A stretch of 64,000 bases of DNA from Ridgeia piscesae (GCA_025642075.2 JAODUO010000474.1:347501-411500), one strand, 5' to 3'. Shown: positions 39,401-53,056, counted from the first letter of the stretch. The notes: generated by a model from the sequence alone, not told the origin. Numbers and translations are program-made.

Positions 39401-42400
39401 GACTGTGCCAATGGCTCTGTCTCTATCACTGTGACAGCAGACTGTGCCAATGGCTCTGTCTCTGTCACTGTAACAGTAGCAGACAGTGCTGTTGGTTCTG
39501 TCTCTATCACTGTGACAGCAGACTGTGCCAATGGCTCTGTCTCTATCACTGTGACAGCAGACTGTGCCAATGGCTCTGTCTCTATCACTGTGACAGCAGA
39601 CTGTGCCAATGGCTCTGTCTCTATCACTGTGCTGATGGCTCTGTTTCTCTGTTTGTACACGTATAATTTACACATATTTGTATTTTCCCATGGCAATTTG
39701 TGGAAGAAAGTCTGCTTGAAGTAGATATGGTATACTGGTTCAGTGTGCTTGATGTCTATATTACAGTTGTAGTTTTGTGGAACGTTATTTATTGTACTGG
39801 TAAAGTGACAGACAATAATATACCGATTACCGTGATAATCTAGGGGCCTTTTAGTCTTGAGCTAGTATTCCCAACAATTTGGACGGTTTAGAAGTTTTAC
39901 ATATTGTCTTGTAACGTTCACTCACCCTGGAACAAGATCCATATCGACAGCCTTCTTGGCGATGTGGGTTGCTGCTTTCTGTACGACTGTCGGCAGAGCC
40001 AGGTTGGAGCAAAACCGCGACTGAAGACACACACACACACACTGATATCACAATACACAGGAAACACAAGCACACTTTGTCATCACATTGAAACCATGCC
40101 CCAAACAAACAGACCAACTGCTGATGATCAGCTTCTTATATATTCTATTGACACATTCTGAATCAAGAGTCTACAAGTCATTTATTTAGAGTTGAAATAT
40201 GAAACAAAAGCTTCCAATATAAAATAACATGGTATAACAAATATGTCAAGAGGCCCTGAAGTCTAATTCTTCATATAGTGAGTCTAATTATGAGTCACTG
40301 CCTAGCGTTTTTACCACAATGACCTAATTGGCACTTTCTCAGGTTGTCCGTAATGAGATGACACGAAACACAGCCAAATTGTGGGAATTCAGTGACACCC
40401 TACAGGTGACAATAGACCAGTCACACCATTTTAAAGATAATCAAAAAGGAATAAAATAAACTCAACTTGCTTTTACCAAAAAATCCAGTTTTGAAAATAA
40501 ATCCCAAATCAAAAACACATCCTCTGAGACATGGGCACTAATGGCAGATGGTGGATACAAACTGATGCCATAGATCCTTTGGCCCAAAGGACTAAAAATC
40601 ATAACAACATTCATAAATTGATGTACCTTAAGCATATTTTGAGTTAAGAGAGTTGATGCACTGACCATGAAGTCGCCGGTGGTGATCAGCTCCACACTCG
40701 TCTCAAGTGTCTTCAGGATGAGTTTAAAGACGCGGCCTATGTCCTTCTTGGACACCTTCGACACGGCACAGATCTCTGGCAACACACCAACACATTATTG
40801 TGGCAACACTGCACATTAACACATCAACCCAACACATTACTGTGGCAACATTGTACATTAACACAGCAGCAACACACAGTAACATGGACTGTTCACAATA
40901 CAATAACTAAAGCCAGCATTGTGTTGCAGTAGTTACGTGTTATGTTGTTGTGATATGTTGTTGTGATATATGACACTAACACAGTAAGATAACACACCAA
41001 CAGAACAACATGAGTTACATGAAGGATGATTTAACTCTAACACAATAATAACTTTAACAATAGACCACAGCAATAGCTCAACAATGGCACATGACACTGG
41101 AACTCATGCAAATCCTCACACAGAGTAGTCAGGTAAAATATATTCATCAGTTTCTAAAGAGAGTTGCCACCTCATATTTTCTGGTTATGAAATAACATTG
41201 TGACTACATTTCTATTGCAAAACATCAACGCAAAAATGAGATTGTGTATTCAACAATTAAAAAAATATACTTAAATGAACAAATTGTGATGTTTAATTGT
41301 AAGCAGGCTCCAGTATTTCCTCAATCAACTAAGGCAGGTACACTCTGATGCCAAAGTCAACTACGCAGTGGAATGTTGTTTCTATAATAGTAATAGTAAT
41401 ACAATTGCACTTACATTGCATGACATTAGCACAAACATACACAGGGTCAAAGTGAGCATTCTCTTCATGCAATGTCGTGAAAACATAACTGTTACTGTCC
41501 ATGTCATGGTAAATAACTGGTAATTACAATATTATGTATGCTGATAATTTATCAAACTGGTTATTATTTAGAAAAATGTAAATTTTCCAGTGCTTTTATG
41601 TGTTTACGTGCTGTCGTGTACATTACTTGCAAAATCCTTTTAAGATAACAGTGCTAACATTGGAATAGCACAGAAAATACTGACCATTTATTCAGCCACA
41701 CCCAAAAAATCTTTCGCCATAAATTCGCTTTCACAGCGAATTTGTATTACAGTTGAAAGTTTCCCTGCAAAGCCATTTAGAACTGTTACACTTGAGTGTA
41801 CAAACAGTGACACTTGAGTGTACAAACAATGACACTTGAGTGTACAAACAGTGACACTGGGCCGCAATGACAACATATTATGCCAGAAGTCATTATCATT
41901 GCCAGATAATGCAGCATTTAAAAGGTCTTGTCTATTGCCAAACCTCTCGTTACATGCTGCATTAACATAATTGTTATGCCTAAATTACAAGATACTGACA
42001 TTTGCCCTGCCCAACTCTGGCTTCTATAGTACCAAACAAAACTGTTGGCAAATGATGAAATTGATCAATAACTAGTAACGACAGAACAACTTCAAACACA
42101 ACCTTTTCTGATAAAATACAAAACATTATACTATCCTCGCAAACCAAACAAACCTTCATAATGCACCAAGGGATTTCTACAATCTACACTTCTAGTAAAT
42201 AGTAAATACCAAACGACAAACATGAAAATACGAGGCACTGTGAAGTATGTGAGTAGGTGAGAACACTGATGCACCGTGTCTTACCCTTGAAGGTGCGAGG
42301 CACCCCCTCTTGTCTGCACGCGATGTAGAGACATGCGGAAGCGATGGCGTCATTGCTGCGTCCCTTCAGTGACTTGCCCTCGTGCACCTGTTTGAACAGC

Positions 42401-42845
42401 ATGTTGCCGCGGTCCTGCAACCAGTGCAAGCAGATGACACTGATGACAAGTCTTGGTCAGGTCACCTGTCATAGCCATATCAGGTCACCTGTCATAGCCA
42501 TATCAGGTCACTTGTCATAGCCATATCAGGCCACTTGTTATAGCCATATCAGGTTACCTGTCATAGCCATATCAGGTCACCTGTCATAGCCATATCAGGT
42601 CACCTGTCATAGCCATATCAGGTCACCTGTCATAGCCATATCAGGTCACATGTAATAGCCATATCAGGTCACCTGTCATAGCCATATCAGGTCACCTGTC
42701 ATAGCCATATCAGGTCACCTGTCATAGCCATATCAGGTCACATGTCATAGCCATATCAGGTCACCTGTCATAGCCATATCAGGTCACCTATCTTTAACTT
42801 TTTGACTTAACTATGAAAATAACAACATACAACCGCTAAACTACT

Positions 42846-42889
<44 letters not shown>

Positions 42890-45261
42890 TATATCATATA
42901 CCATATACTTCATATATACACAGTACACACACTAGGTTACAAAATAAAATCATTACTATTACTGAAACAAATAAACTTCACAAAACACACACAAAACAAA
43001 ACTCGCCAGCAGTGCGGTGGTGTCATCACCGTCGGCGGCGGTTACACGTAGCTCTATGATTACAGCGGTACCGTAATATCAGTATTGTGTCGAGGGGTAG
43101 TTTGTTAGCAGTGTCAGGTTACGGTTATGGTAAGTTTAGGATTAGTTAACATTAGCTTAGGGTTAGTTATGGTTATGATTACTTCAGGGTTAGCATAAAA
43201 CCGCAATTTGTGAAGGTCATTTATGTAGCAGTGCCTGTGGTAAATAACCAATGTTACGGTAATCACTGAGCTACGCATAGCCACCGTAGACCCCATAGAT
43301 CATGTCGAGTTTTGTGCGAATTTGTTTTATTAATTTTACTCTTTACAGGAATGTAAATTATTTATTTTGTAACCTTGTGTGTGTATTTGTATGTAAGAAA
43401 TGTGAGAAGTTTGGCAGCTGGCCATGGGATGATACCACGTCCTGGCGAGGCACCTCGACACTGTTCAATATTCTAATCGAATTCAAAGCCATTGAATATC
43501 CGTATTAGGTTTAGCGAAACTCTAGGTGGCACCACCAGTCAATGTCCGTGAATACAATTACTGCATTGTATTGGTGATAGTGGATGCTTGTGCTTAGTTT
43601 ATTGCTTTAGTGGTTGTTATAGCCTGACTGTGTGAACGTGAATGTGGGGTACTTGACGGACTAGACGAGCTGGCTGTCACTCACTGCGATCATCTTGGGC
43701 AGGTTAAGTCTGTCAGCCATCTGGTTGATCTCCCGGAATGCCATCATCAGTGTGCGGTCAGAACTGTTCATCTGAAACAGACACACTCAGTTACAACCAC
43801 GTACTTGTGGGCAGTGGATGATAATAAATTCACGGAAAAAAGGTCACAGTTTTGCATAGAAAAAGACACAGGTAAAAACATGATGGAAACATAATCGCAT
43901 GAAGTAACGTCACAACATAATTATATTCAAACTGTCTGTTGAATCGCTGCCAGTCTTTCACATGTTCACTAGCAAATGAACACAATTAACTAATTGTTAC
44001 TGTTAGATTTAAAAAGAAACTCACTGTCACTGGACACTTGCGTAAGCTGTGTGTATCTCTGTACACAAATCTAGCGGGACAAACAGCTGGACTTGTAGGA
44101 ACTACTTATAGAACAATTATGTTACATGTAAATTTTTACTAATATATAAATTTAGGGTTTTCGAATATATATTGACTTTTGACCTATACCTTTATTAGCT
44201 ACCTGTGCGACACTCGAATCTAATGATGTCTTCATCAAGTGTATAAGTAAAGGATTGAGTGCAATCATAACGACAACTCATAACCCATTGGATAACTAAG
44301 ATCAGGTAAAGGACCTAAACACATGTAGACTGTAAGCATGCTCTTTATGTACAGAACATTGGAACATTTTGCTTTTTGGGGGAGGTGCCGAGATGCCCTT
44401 AGAAAACACAAGTGAACTACAAATGTCTTGTGTATAATGAAGATACCCTCAGATATGTATACACAAACTTTGAGTGAAAGCTTCAAAAAAGTTTTGAATA
44501 AAATAGGGAAACTTAAAATGTACCAGTTTTTGGTCATAAAGGACCATAGGAAGCTTTAAAACATGTCAATCAAATTTACATTTCTTGTGCATAGTGACAG
44601 TACCCTAAGAAACATCTATGCAGAATTTGAAAAACAGACCTTCAACAATTTCTGAGATCTGAGAGCTAACAGTGCACGACGGACACAAAGTGATGCCATG
44701 AGTCCACTGGACCTTTGGCCCAAAGAGTTTAAAAATGGAAATTGTTGTAGATGGAATATAAAGCACATTATAATAGGCTGACCTGTACGTTTGTGCCCAC
44801 ATTCTTACCTGCCGTCTGTTCCTGTATATGGATTTGCCATCATTATCAAAACTGGCACTCCCAGTTCCCATGCTGATCATTGTCGACAAGTCACCTCCCT
44901 CCAACAATGGGTTCTGTAAAGAAAACAACATTTATTGAGTACATGCACAAGTTTCCAAGACCATAATATGAATCCGTACAAAGACCCTTGCATTCGAGAG
45001 TGACAGTTATTTTGGTTGGCTGAAACAAAAATAACCAAATGCTGAAACGCAACAAAATAATGGGCTCAGCTAAAATTCAGCATTTCCCAGGGAAGACCAT
45101 CTGGGATGTAGAATCTTTACAAACAGTCTCACACACAGTTTGTCTACATGACTAGTTTTGTTTAGGTCTTTTATATATGATGCGGGATACTGTTTTATAT
45201 CAAAATGTTCTAGGACTAGGATACATGAACAAATTGTTATAGTCGTAGTATCGTACTTAAC

Positions 45262-45315
<54 letters not shown>

Positions 45316-45437
45316 GTTATGGACATGTTACTTTATATAGATGTGATTTAATTATAACTACAGGTGTATAATTTTCATCTATGGAAATTAGAAAAGTATT
45401 TTGGGTGATTCTGAAATTAGATTACAACAAACAAACG

Positions 45438-45480
<43 letters not shown>

Positions 45481-48400
45481 TATATATATATATATGCTTT
45501 TGTTTGTTTGTTGTAATCTAATTTCAGAATCACCCCCAAAATACTTTTCTAATTTCCATAGATGAAAATTATACACCTGTAGTTATAATTAAATCACATC
45601 TATATAAAGTAACATGTCCATAACTTAACTGTTTTCAGGAATTATCAACCGAAGTTGCAATAATGACTACACTGTGCAGAACATTAGTTTCATTGTGAAA
45701 ATACCAGTTTCATTACAACAACAAATTATTTGATTATTAATACTGAATAATGAAGAAAAAGAAGAGGATTTATTTTTCCAAATTGTTCAAATACTCAACA
45801 ATAATACATTATAAATCAAGCATGTGCAGTTTACAGTAAGGATCATGGAGACTCTTACTAAGACTACGCTAAGGTTGCTTCCAGAAGACACAAGAGCCAC
45901 ACCAGTGAGGTAACACTGGCGTACTAAGATATAAGACTCAAGAGCCACACCAGTGAGGTACCACTGGCATACTAAGATATAAGACTCAAGAGCCACCCAG
46001 TGAGGTAACACTGGCGTACTAAGATATGACTCAAGAGCCACACCAGTGAGGTAACACTGGCATACTAAGATATAAGACTCAAGAGCCACACCAGTGAGGT
46101 ACCACTGGCGTACTAAGATATAAGACTCAAGAGCCACACCAGTGAGGTAACACTGGCATACTAAGATATAAGACTCAAGAGCCACACCAGTGAGGTAACA
46201 CTGGCATACTAAGATATAAGACTCAAGAGCCACACCAGTGAGGTAACACTGGCATACTAAGATATAAGACTCAAGAGCCACCCAGTGAGGTAACACTGGC
46301 GTACTAAGATATAAGACTCAAGAGCCACACCAGTGAGGTAACACTGGCATACTAAGATATAAGACTCAAGAGCCACACCAGTGAGGTAACACTGGCATAC
46401 TAAGATATAAGACTCAAGACCCACACCAGTGAGGTAACACTGACATACTAAGATATAAGACTAAAGACCCACACCAGTGAGGTAACACTGACATACTAAG
46501 ATATGACTCAAGAGCCACACCAGTGAGGTACCACTGGCGTACTAAGATATAAGACTAAAGAGCCACACCAGTGAGGTAACACTGGCGTACTAAGATATAA
46601 GACTCAAGAGCCACACCAGTGAGGTACCACTGGCGTACTAAGATATAAGACTAAAGACCCACACCAGTGAGGTAACACTGACATACTAAGATATGACTCA
46701 AGAGCCACACCAGTGAGGTACCACTGGCGTACTAAGATATAAGACTAAAGAGCCACACCAGTGAGGTACCACTGGCGTACTAAGATATAAGACTAAAGAG
46801 CCACACCAGTGAGGTAACACTGACGTACTAAGATATAAGACTCAAGAGCCACACCAGTGAGGTAACACTGACGTACTAAGATATAAGACTAAAGAGCCAC
46901 ACCAGTGAGGTACCACTGACTTACTAAGATCTGGTAGTTGGTCAACTATACCCTGATACTAATAACCAATATGTAACTACTAGTGTAACTACAATGAGAG
47001 TGGACATGAACTGAGGTGACACTGGACACTCACCTCTGCCGCTCCGACACGAGACGCATCTTTGGTGCTTTTCTCATTGCTGAATGTCCTCCACTCCGAG
47101 CCAACGTCAATGACCCTGCATCAAAGTCAAATGGGACACTTGTAATTGGTCAACACTGTAGGAAGTACAGATCATGTTAGCAGACCAACAGACGGACCTA
47201 GACACTCACTGCGAGACGTATGGGTCTTATTGCTACACCATTAGACCCTGTAATGTGGGTAATCACTGCAGGAAGGACAGACCACACTGCTATCAATACA
47301 TATGTATCCAAGTAATCATTGTATGAAGTATGAACCACGTTGTTAGAACCAAAGGACCCTGCTATTTGTGTGAGATGTACAGACCACATTGTAGTCCACT
47401 CCCCCAGGATCTATTCAGCGTTTCTATCCATAGTGTGAACACTGAAGACAGGTACTCAAGATTCTTGATTCCTACTCGAATACACCAGTTGCAAATCATT
47501 AATTTTCAAAACTTCTCTTTTCCTTTAAATTAACATATACTGTAATGACAGTAAATTATACTTGTACACAACACATCTGATTGCAATGACAAACAACAAT
47601 CATCTTGTTATGGGTTCAGCTGTGTAATCTGTCTACACGTGTCAGAATCAGTATTCCACTATCAGTCATTCACATGATACTAACAGAGCAATCAGTGCAG
47701 GTGTGGCAGTGGCTTGGCTTCTAAAAGTACAACTGAAATGCTCAATAGTAGAACATTAACAGCTCAATTAATATTACATTTTATTAGATTGCCATTTCTA
47801 TCTATTATATGAAAAATATGTGAGAAGTAATCATGGGTACGATTACTTTGGTAATGTAATCGAGTACGAATATGAGTACTTGTCTACTTGACCTTTTGGT
47901 GCAATATAATCGAGTACATTCGTAGGCCTTGTATAAACGTCTGCCATCACATATAAAATTGGTGCCACTATTTCATACCTGTCTCCAACAACAAGACCAC
48001 AATCTGGACAAATCATGTCACCAGCATGGTAGTCTTCAATCAGGTTCGCATCAGGATGATATGGACACACAATACGAGAGCCAGAACCACTGCAACAAAG
48101 CAACACAAATTATACAATTACATCCCACTGATGAACACTGCAACTATTAACGGGTCATCATGTCAAGTATATTCATAATGGGGATTAATGTACCTGGACT
48201 CCTGGAGTCCCGGAGACATGAACTCTGAACAGTATATTTGTAAGTTCTACATAGTGAAACTGATTACTTGGATAAGGTGCTACATCCATGTCCATCGGAC
48301 GGAGCATCATTAAGATGGGTGTGGCACGTAACGCATTCATTGATTTCTTCATGTCATGCTTGTTTATGTCCGTTTTGAATTAAAAAAGTGTTGATGGGAC

Positions 48401-49526
48401 AATTATTCCAATAGCTGTGCTGGGAATAAGACACAGGCTATTGCCAGAGAAGTTATCAATGTGTTCACATGACTCATTAGAAATGTGTTCATGTTATATG
48501 TACACACAGTAATTGTTTCAAGTAAATACAATACTACGAAAGCAATTCATGCATGCTTTTGTCTTTTTTGACGGTGGTCACTGCCAAAGTACTTGTCATC
48601 CTCAGTTCTTTTATGTAGCAGACAGAGCAGGACCAGAGTGATGAGAGGTCCAATCTCCAATGTTGAGAACCAGATTTTTATCACAATTCAGCACTTGTGT
48701 TGAATTCAGACCCACCCCAATTTTGCCATGTTTGCCTACATTGCATACTTTACCCAAACCCTACAGCATTCCCAGGTATATTTTACAAATATTGCATCTT
48801 ATTCTTTTACACATTTTGAGACTCATTTTGTAATCCTATTTGTGGAAACTACAAATGCGGCAGCCATGTGTTTATGTGCCATACACTTAGAATGAGCAAT
48901 AAACAGAATTCGTTTCTACCAACTGTCTTTAAATATATATATATATTAATATATATATATATATTTATAATGAACTTTTTCAATGTGTACATGTTCGGAA
49001 TGTCATTCTACATCATTTCCGGTGCAAAGAAGCAAGATATTATTTTTTAAACTGTGTTTCAGATCAATTTTATGTCATCGAGTTGACATAAATAAGCCAA
49101 TGTCACAAGGCGTGAGCAGTTAGTGCACCCCAGATGCATCACGACCGCATAGGCGATGTTTTGCAATCTGTGAATATGTCCCCAAAACAATGGCTACATC
49201 ATTATTTTTTATTGTATTTAATGCAGATTTATTTATTTTAAGCTTAAATTAAAAAACACATTGCTGTTTATTATTTTGACTTTGCAATGCACACGCAAGA
49301 CATCGTTTTTGCAACTCTGACGTATCCAGCATGCGCAAACTGTGGCATCGGCTTATTTATGTCACCCCAACAGCATTAAACTGATCTAAAAACAATTTAA
49401 AAAAATACTATTTTACTTCATTGTACTGGAAATTATGTAGAATGACATTCCGAACACATGCACATGAAATAAGTTTGTAAAACCGTTTTGCAAAGACCCT
49501 AATCATTTGGGCCAGTTAATCTAGAT

Positions 49527-49585
<59 letters not shown>

Positions 49586-50185
49586 ATATATCGATAAAAA
49601 AATCACTTGTGTTTGCATATAAACATTACTTTCACAGGAAACTTGGGTAGATGGCGGTACTTTAGGGTTTGCTGAAGATGGCTGTTCTGATGTGGAAGAA
49701 GGTTTATGGTTAGGTTGAAGGCACCTTTGATCAGATTTACACCAGCCGAAGGGCAAGTGACGAAGTCAAAAATAATGTTTACATGCATTTGAACGTGGCG
49801 AGGGTAGCAAAAAAGACCTACATTACAGAGGCGTCACTTACCGGAATTTCATGAGATGAAAATAATGCATACGCGCAAAAACGAGTGTATTTCGTGTCAA
49901 ATTTGGTAACTGTAATTGGCTGTTTTCGTGGGTTTTTTCTAAACACTTGGTGCCAAACTACCTGTAACCTGAAGCTGAGCTGAGACCGAGTGAGTGACTG
50001 TGCGACTGTATTTTGTTATTAAAAACATAGATCAGACGTTTTTCTACAAGTTTAAGCATTGTTTCAATATAGGAAATTATTCGTGTCTTTTTGTAAGTAT
50101 CTAGAAGTAACAGCGATGAAGTAACATTGTGAAATGTTTGGTTTTTAAAGAAATGTTGAACCAACCCTGTACTCGTTGACGCCAT
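33444..50185 (-). CDS. GTF2B: Transcription initiation factor IIB (10 coding exons)
   Basis: Coding exons: 50166-50185, 47979-48089, 47034-47115, 44809-44913, 43685-43771, 42285-42414, 40666-40775, 39926-40020, 38013-38089 and 33444-33577. All phases join, giving 316 aa, the same length as human TFIIB. Role: bridges TBP-TATA and RNA polymerase II in the preinitiation complex. The zinc ribbon ligands C15, H18, C34 and C37 are present (CPYHP and [13 protein letters not shown]). B-reader and linker blocks follow ([32 protein letters not shown]). The two cyclin-like folds include [40 protein letters not shown] and [18 protein letters not shown]. The C-terminus is [13 protein letters not shown] to LLPQQ. 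Every splice site is GT-AG. The first coding exon is only 20 nt. Introns carry arrays of 49, 39, 23 and 48 bp units. Confidence 0.97.
33697..37340. repeat. 49-bp minisatellite in GTF2B intron 9, about 74 copies
   Basis: Unit in plus orientation: cccacaagaccagtgagtat, gtgtagagcaaggtcacatg, cctggtgca. Copies differ by substitutions (gtgcac/gtggac, agtgag/aatgag) and 1-4 bp indels. The unit is not a multiple of three, so the open frames across it are by-products. Each unit has an AGGTCA nuclear-receptor-type half-site and a GTGAGTAT donor-like string on the plus strand. The array begins about 120 bp upstream (minus sense) of the exon 10 acceptor and does not include exon sequence. Confidence 0.95.
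38370..39640. repeat. 39-bp minisatellite in GTF2B intron 8, with a 42-bp variant
   Basis: Unit in plus orientation: actgtgacagcagactgtgc, caatggctctgtctctatc. Clean blocks lie at 38376-38930 and 39366-39635, separated by a degraded stretch. A 42-bp variant (gtaacagtagcagacagtgc, tgttgg) is interspersed. Both unit lengths are multiples of three and stop-free, so one strand reads [13 protein letters not shown] repeats and the other [13 protein letters not shown] repeats. Its position between GTF2B exons 8 and 9 argues against a coding role. Confidence 0.93.
40470..40615. repeat. Dispersed repeat in GTF2B intron 7, copy 1
   Basis: The block with ctgatgccatagatcc, then tttggcccaaaggactaaaaat, is related to 44600-44745 (gtgatgccatgagtcc, then tttggcccaaagagtttaaaaat). 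It lies just beyond exon 7. Unnamed interspersed repeat. Confidence 0.5.
41783..41862. repeat. 27-bp tandem repeat, 3 copies
   Basis: Unit gtgacacttgagtgtacaaa, aca; in GTF2B intron 6. Confidence 0.85.
42450..42790. repeat. 23-bp minisatellite in GTF2B intron 5, about 15 copies
   Basis: Unit: aggtcacctgtcatagccat, atc. The array starts about 40 bp from the exon 6 acceptor (exon start 42414) and holds no exon sequence. Each unit carries an AGGTCA half-site, as does the unrelated 49-bp array in intron 9. Confidence 0.92.
42848..42889. repeat. (TA)n microsatellite
   Basis: TA dinucleotides in GTF2B intron 5. Confidence 0.9.
44600..44745. repeat. Dispersed repeat in GTF2B intron 4, copy 2
   Basis: Relative of the block at 40470-40615, in the same orientation; shared core tttggcccaaag and flanking blocks. 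It sits just beyond exon 4. Confidence 0.5.
45312..45627. repeat. Near-perfect foldback: arms of about 130 bp around (TA)n
   Basis: The left arm (45312-45438, taagttatggacatgttact and on) is repeated almost exactly in inverse orientation at 45497-45627 (ending agtaacatgtccataactta). The arms are separated by a short AT repeat. The only clear difference is ggg against ggggg. It lies in GTF2B intron 3. It could be a recent inverted duplication, a foldback transposon or an assembly palindrome. Confidence 0.85.
45886..46927. repeat. 48-bp minisatellite in GTF2B intron 3, about 22 copies
   Basis: Unit: actcaagagccacaccagtg, aggtaacactggcatactaa, gatataag, with some 46-bp units lacking a dinucleotide. 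The 48-bp length leaves a 16-residue periodic frame on the minus strand ([13 protein letters not shown]), a by-product. The array ends about 110 bp from GTF2B exon 3 and holds no exon sequence. Confidence 0.93.
48680..48905. repeat. Dispersed repeat, copy B (GTF2B intron 1)
   Basis: The text gcacttgtgttgaattcagacc, then caccccaatttt, matches the element at 15840-15880; a further shared block (inverted) is at 48840-48905. Confidence 0.5.
48982..49466. mobile_element. Inverted-repeat element of about 485 bp (GTF2B intron 1)
   Basis: The left arm from 48982 (acatgttcggaatgtcattc, tacatcatttccggt) is matched in inverse orientation by about 49345-49466 (ggaaattatgtagaatgaca, ttccgaacacatg). Arms are about 120 bp and moderately diverged, with gacataaataagcc shared at their inner ends. 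No coding capacity. MITE-like. Confidence 0.75.
49531..49593. repeat. (TA)n microsatellite
   Basis: TA dinucleotides in GTF2B intron 1. Confidence 0.95.
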
Positions 50186-50277
50186 GTTGTTTTCTATTTA
50201 CGGAGTTTCTGCGTTGAAACGAGGCTGTCAGTTGCTCGCGAAACGTATTTTCCTTCTGACAATTTGGTTCTAATTCA

Positions 50278-50705
<428 letters not shown>

Positions 50706-51630
50706 GGGTGTTTCGTTATGCCATGGTATTTGTCTACATGTTTGCTCCTAGCTAAGATACCAACAGCAATATGATTCTTCTACTGTGTCGGCATATCAAT
50801 GACGTCAGTTGTCTGGTTGGGACAGCTACAAAGTGTTGCACTCGTTCTCGTTTCGCCGGCGGCTCTTGTTGCAGTCTTCAGCACTGACGGATGTTTGTCA
50901 GTTGTCACGCGTGCAATAACATTATGTACTATGATCGTACGCCGTCTCGTTCCACGTTATATTTTGTCGAGACTTGTAGATCCCACATCTCCCGGGTATT
51001 CTCACACATTCGGTGTACCGTATATATCCCTGGTTGTGTCGCCTATTGGTCAAAATATAAGGCCTTGTCTTCGAGCTGCACACGAGACGTGGCTGTACGA
51101 CAGCGCGATAGATGTGTCATTATTATATGTGTTTTTATTTTTAATAGTAATAATAACTTTATGTATACATTAAAATTCAAAGGAGACTTCTGTTGAGATC
51201 GTGTTTACAATACTCGATGACATATAAGACACGTAACTATAAAATATACAAATAATAATGATACAAGTAAAACATGTAAATAAAGATACACGTTACATTT
51301 GTTAATTGCTGTATAGACTAAAAGTGAATTAAAAGTAATATTGGTGTAATTTATATTATGTATCAATTAATGTAGTAAAATTAAGGGTATGTATACAAAC
51401 AACTGTATAGCTATGTATTATTTAATTATTTAATAGCAAATGACTACAATAATATATTATTAGTTTCAATTAAAATATTCAAATAATAAATAAATATGTG
51501 CTATGAAGATTAATGTATAAAATTGCAATGACTAAACATTAAAAGCGAGTTTAAAGTAATGTGTTTTAATATGATATTTAAATAATGTTGACGGTTGCCA
51601 AGGTATTTGAAGTTGATTACGAGCGACACA

Positions 51631-51843
51631 CTATGTGTCAGGAACCACTGGTTCGGTGACTAGTTTTCCGGTGGCAAGATGGCGAAGTATCTCCATGTCG
51701 CAAGTGTTTACGTTATAAGGCAAAAAGCCACATAAACAGTAGCGAACTGTGCCGCACTGTACGGAGAGACATCGGTGAGAGGATGGGCCGGATGGGCCGC
51801 ATGTTAAAGTAGTGCCGCTGACACACTTGGACAACCACTGCTA
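51631..51843 (-). CDS. Unassigned exon-like open frame, cysteine-rich
   Basis: After an acceptor-like cttgttttag the minus strand stays open as QWLSKCVSGTTLTCGPSGPS, then HRCLSVQCGTVRYCLCGFLP, and ends at TAG (PVVPDT). It has seven cysteines and resembles a secreted or extracellular terminal exon, but I do not recognise a family and no partner exon was found. It lies between GTF2B and ENDOG. Confidence 0.25.
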
Positions 51844-52363
51844 AAACAAGAACATACCATTTACAACATTATGTTCATGATTTAATGAGAACGAAGCCAC
51901 GGTATTTTAATACATTTTTTTCAAACTATTAAACTTTTTGGCGCTGGTCGCCGCCATGGTTTGACTCGTTTTACATAATCAGTGTGATTTTTCCTTTTTT
52001 CAGAATAACGTCATTAATAGACATTTCTGTGTGAAAGCAATAAAAGGTGCCACGTTATATCTGGTAGTTAGACGTAATATAGGTCAAACAATAATCTGTA
52101 TGCATTTTCGAAGTTAAAAAATTAAATTAAATTACAACATACAATTGATAACCAATTAAACAATTCCAAACGCAACACTAGGCCATACTCAGTCCTCGAT
52201 AATTTTCAAGAAGTAACGATGCTAATTTGTACTGGCTCCGTCGTCGAAATGGTCAATATTTCCGAATAATCTCAAATAAATAAAGTTACGTCGCATGTTA
52301 AAGACAAAGAAGGTAAATAGAACTCCGTGTGACGTAAGACCTATATATCAGCTCATAACTTGC

Positions 52364-52526
52364 TCACACACACACACACACACACACCAACACACACACC
52401 AACACACACACGCGCACACACACAACCAAACACACGCACACGCACAGCACCACGCACACGCACACGCACACGCACACGCACACGCACACGCACACGCACA
52501 CGCACACGCACACGCACACGCACACA
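52364..52526. repeat. (CA)n then (CGCACA)n microsatellite
   Basis: CA block, then a regular hexanucleotide cgcaca from about 52450. Confidence 0.95.
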
Positions 52527-53056
52527 AATGTCGCATGTTAAATTATTAGCTCTCGGAATAGTCATGTGTGGAAAGGTTTTGTAATACATTGTTTTCCTAA
52601 AATAGAAATGACATCGCGTGGAACGCTGTCAGTTATATTTTCTCAAAACATTATAACAAATGTAAACGTAAAGGTAAAAGTTCTTATATAGCGCAGTATC
52701 CAATCCTCAGGATTGCTCAAAGCGCTTTACACTTTGTGATGTAATTAACCGAAGACTCATTTAACAAAGTAAAATATTTCAAAGTAGTGCGCTACACCTG
52801 CCTTCTAACAGAAGCACAAATAGAAGAGAGAGTCTAGATTTTTTTATTATAATAGCAAATTTTATAATGATTTCATCATTACTGGAAGAAAACACCACAG
52901 CCTTTCCGTAAAAAATCAAATATGCAGTCTACAAAGCTTGTATAGAACAAAAACAACGTAACGTGGGGAATCCCAGAAAACGTGTCGTGCTTTTAATCGG
53001 GGTTTCCCTGGCCTTGTAAACAAAACATATTTTTGTTTATTCATGACATTCATAAT

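Larger units (their letters stand above)
51180..53056. other. Intergenic DNA between GTF2B and ENDOG
   Basis: Very AT-rich. A block at 52680-52740 (tatatagcgc then caaagcgctttaca) resembles a widespread marine-invertebrate SINE-like fragment; a partial relative (tatatagcgcc) lies at 54340. Confidence 0.4.

Noticed and set aside
43105..43200. Interstitial telomere (TTAGGG) relic
   Set aside because: Only scattered tagggttag and ggttatgg variants without regular spacing; too weak.
45787..46296. 169-aa repetitive protein
   Set aside because: Stop-free reading of the 48-bp minisatellite inside a GTF2B intron.
50799..51173. Plus-strand 124-aa hydrophobic frame
   Set aside because: No recognisable motif, no splice or promoter support; composition could be chance.
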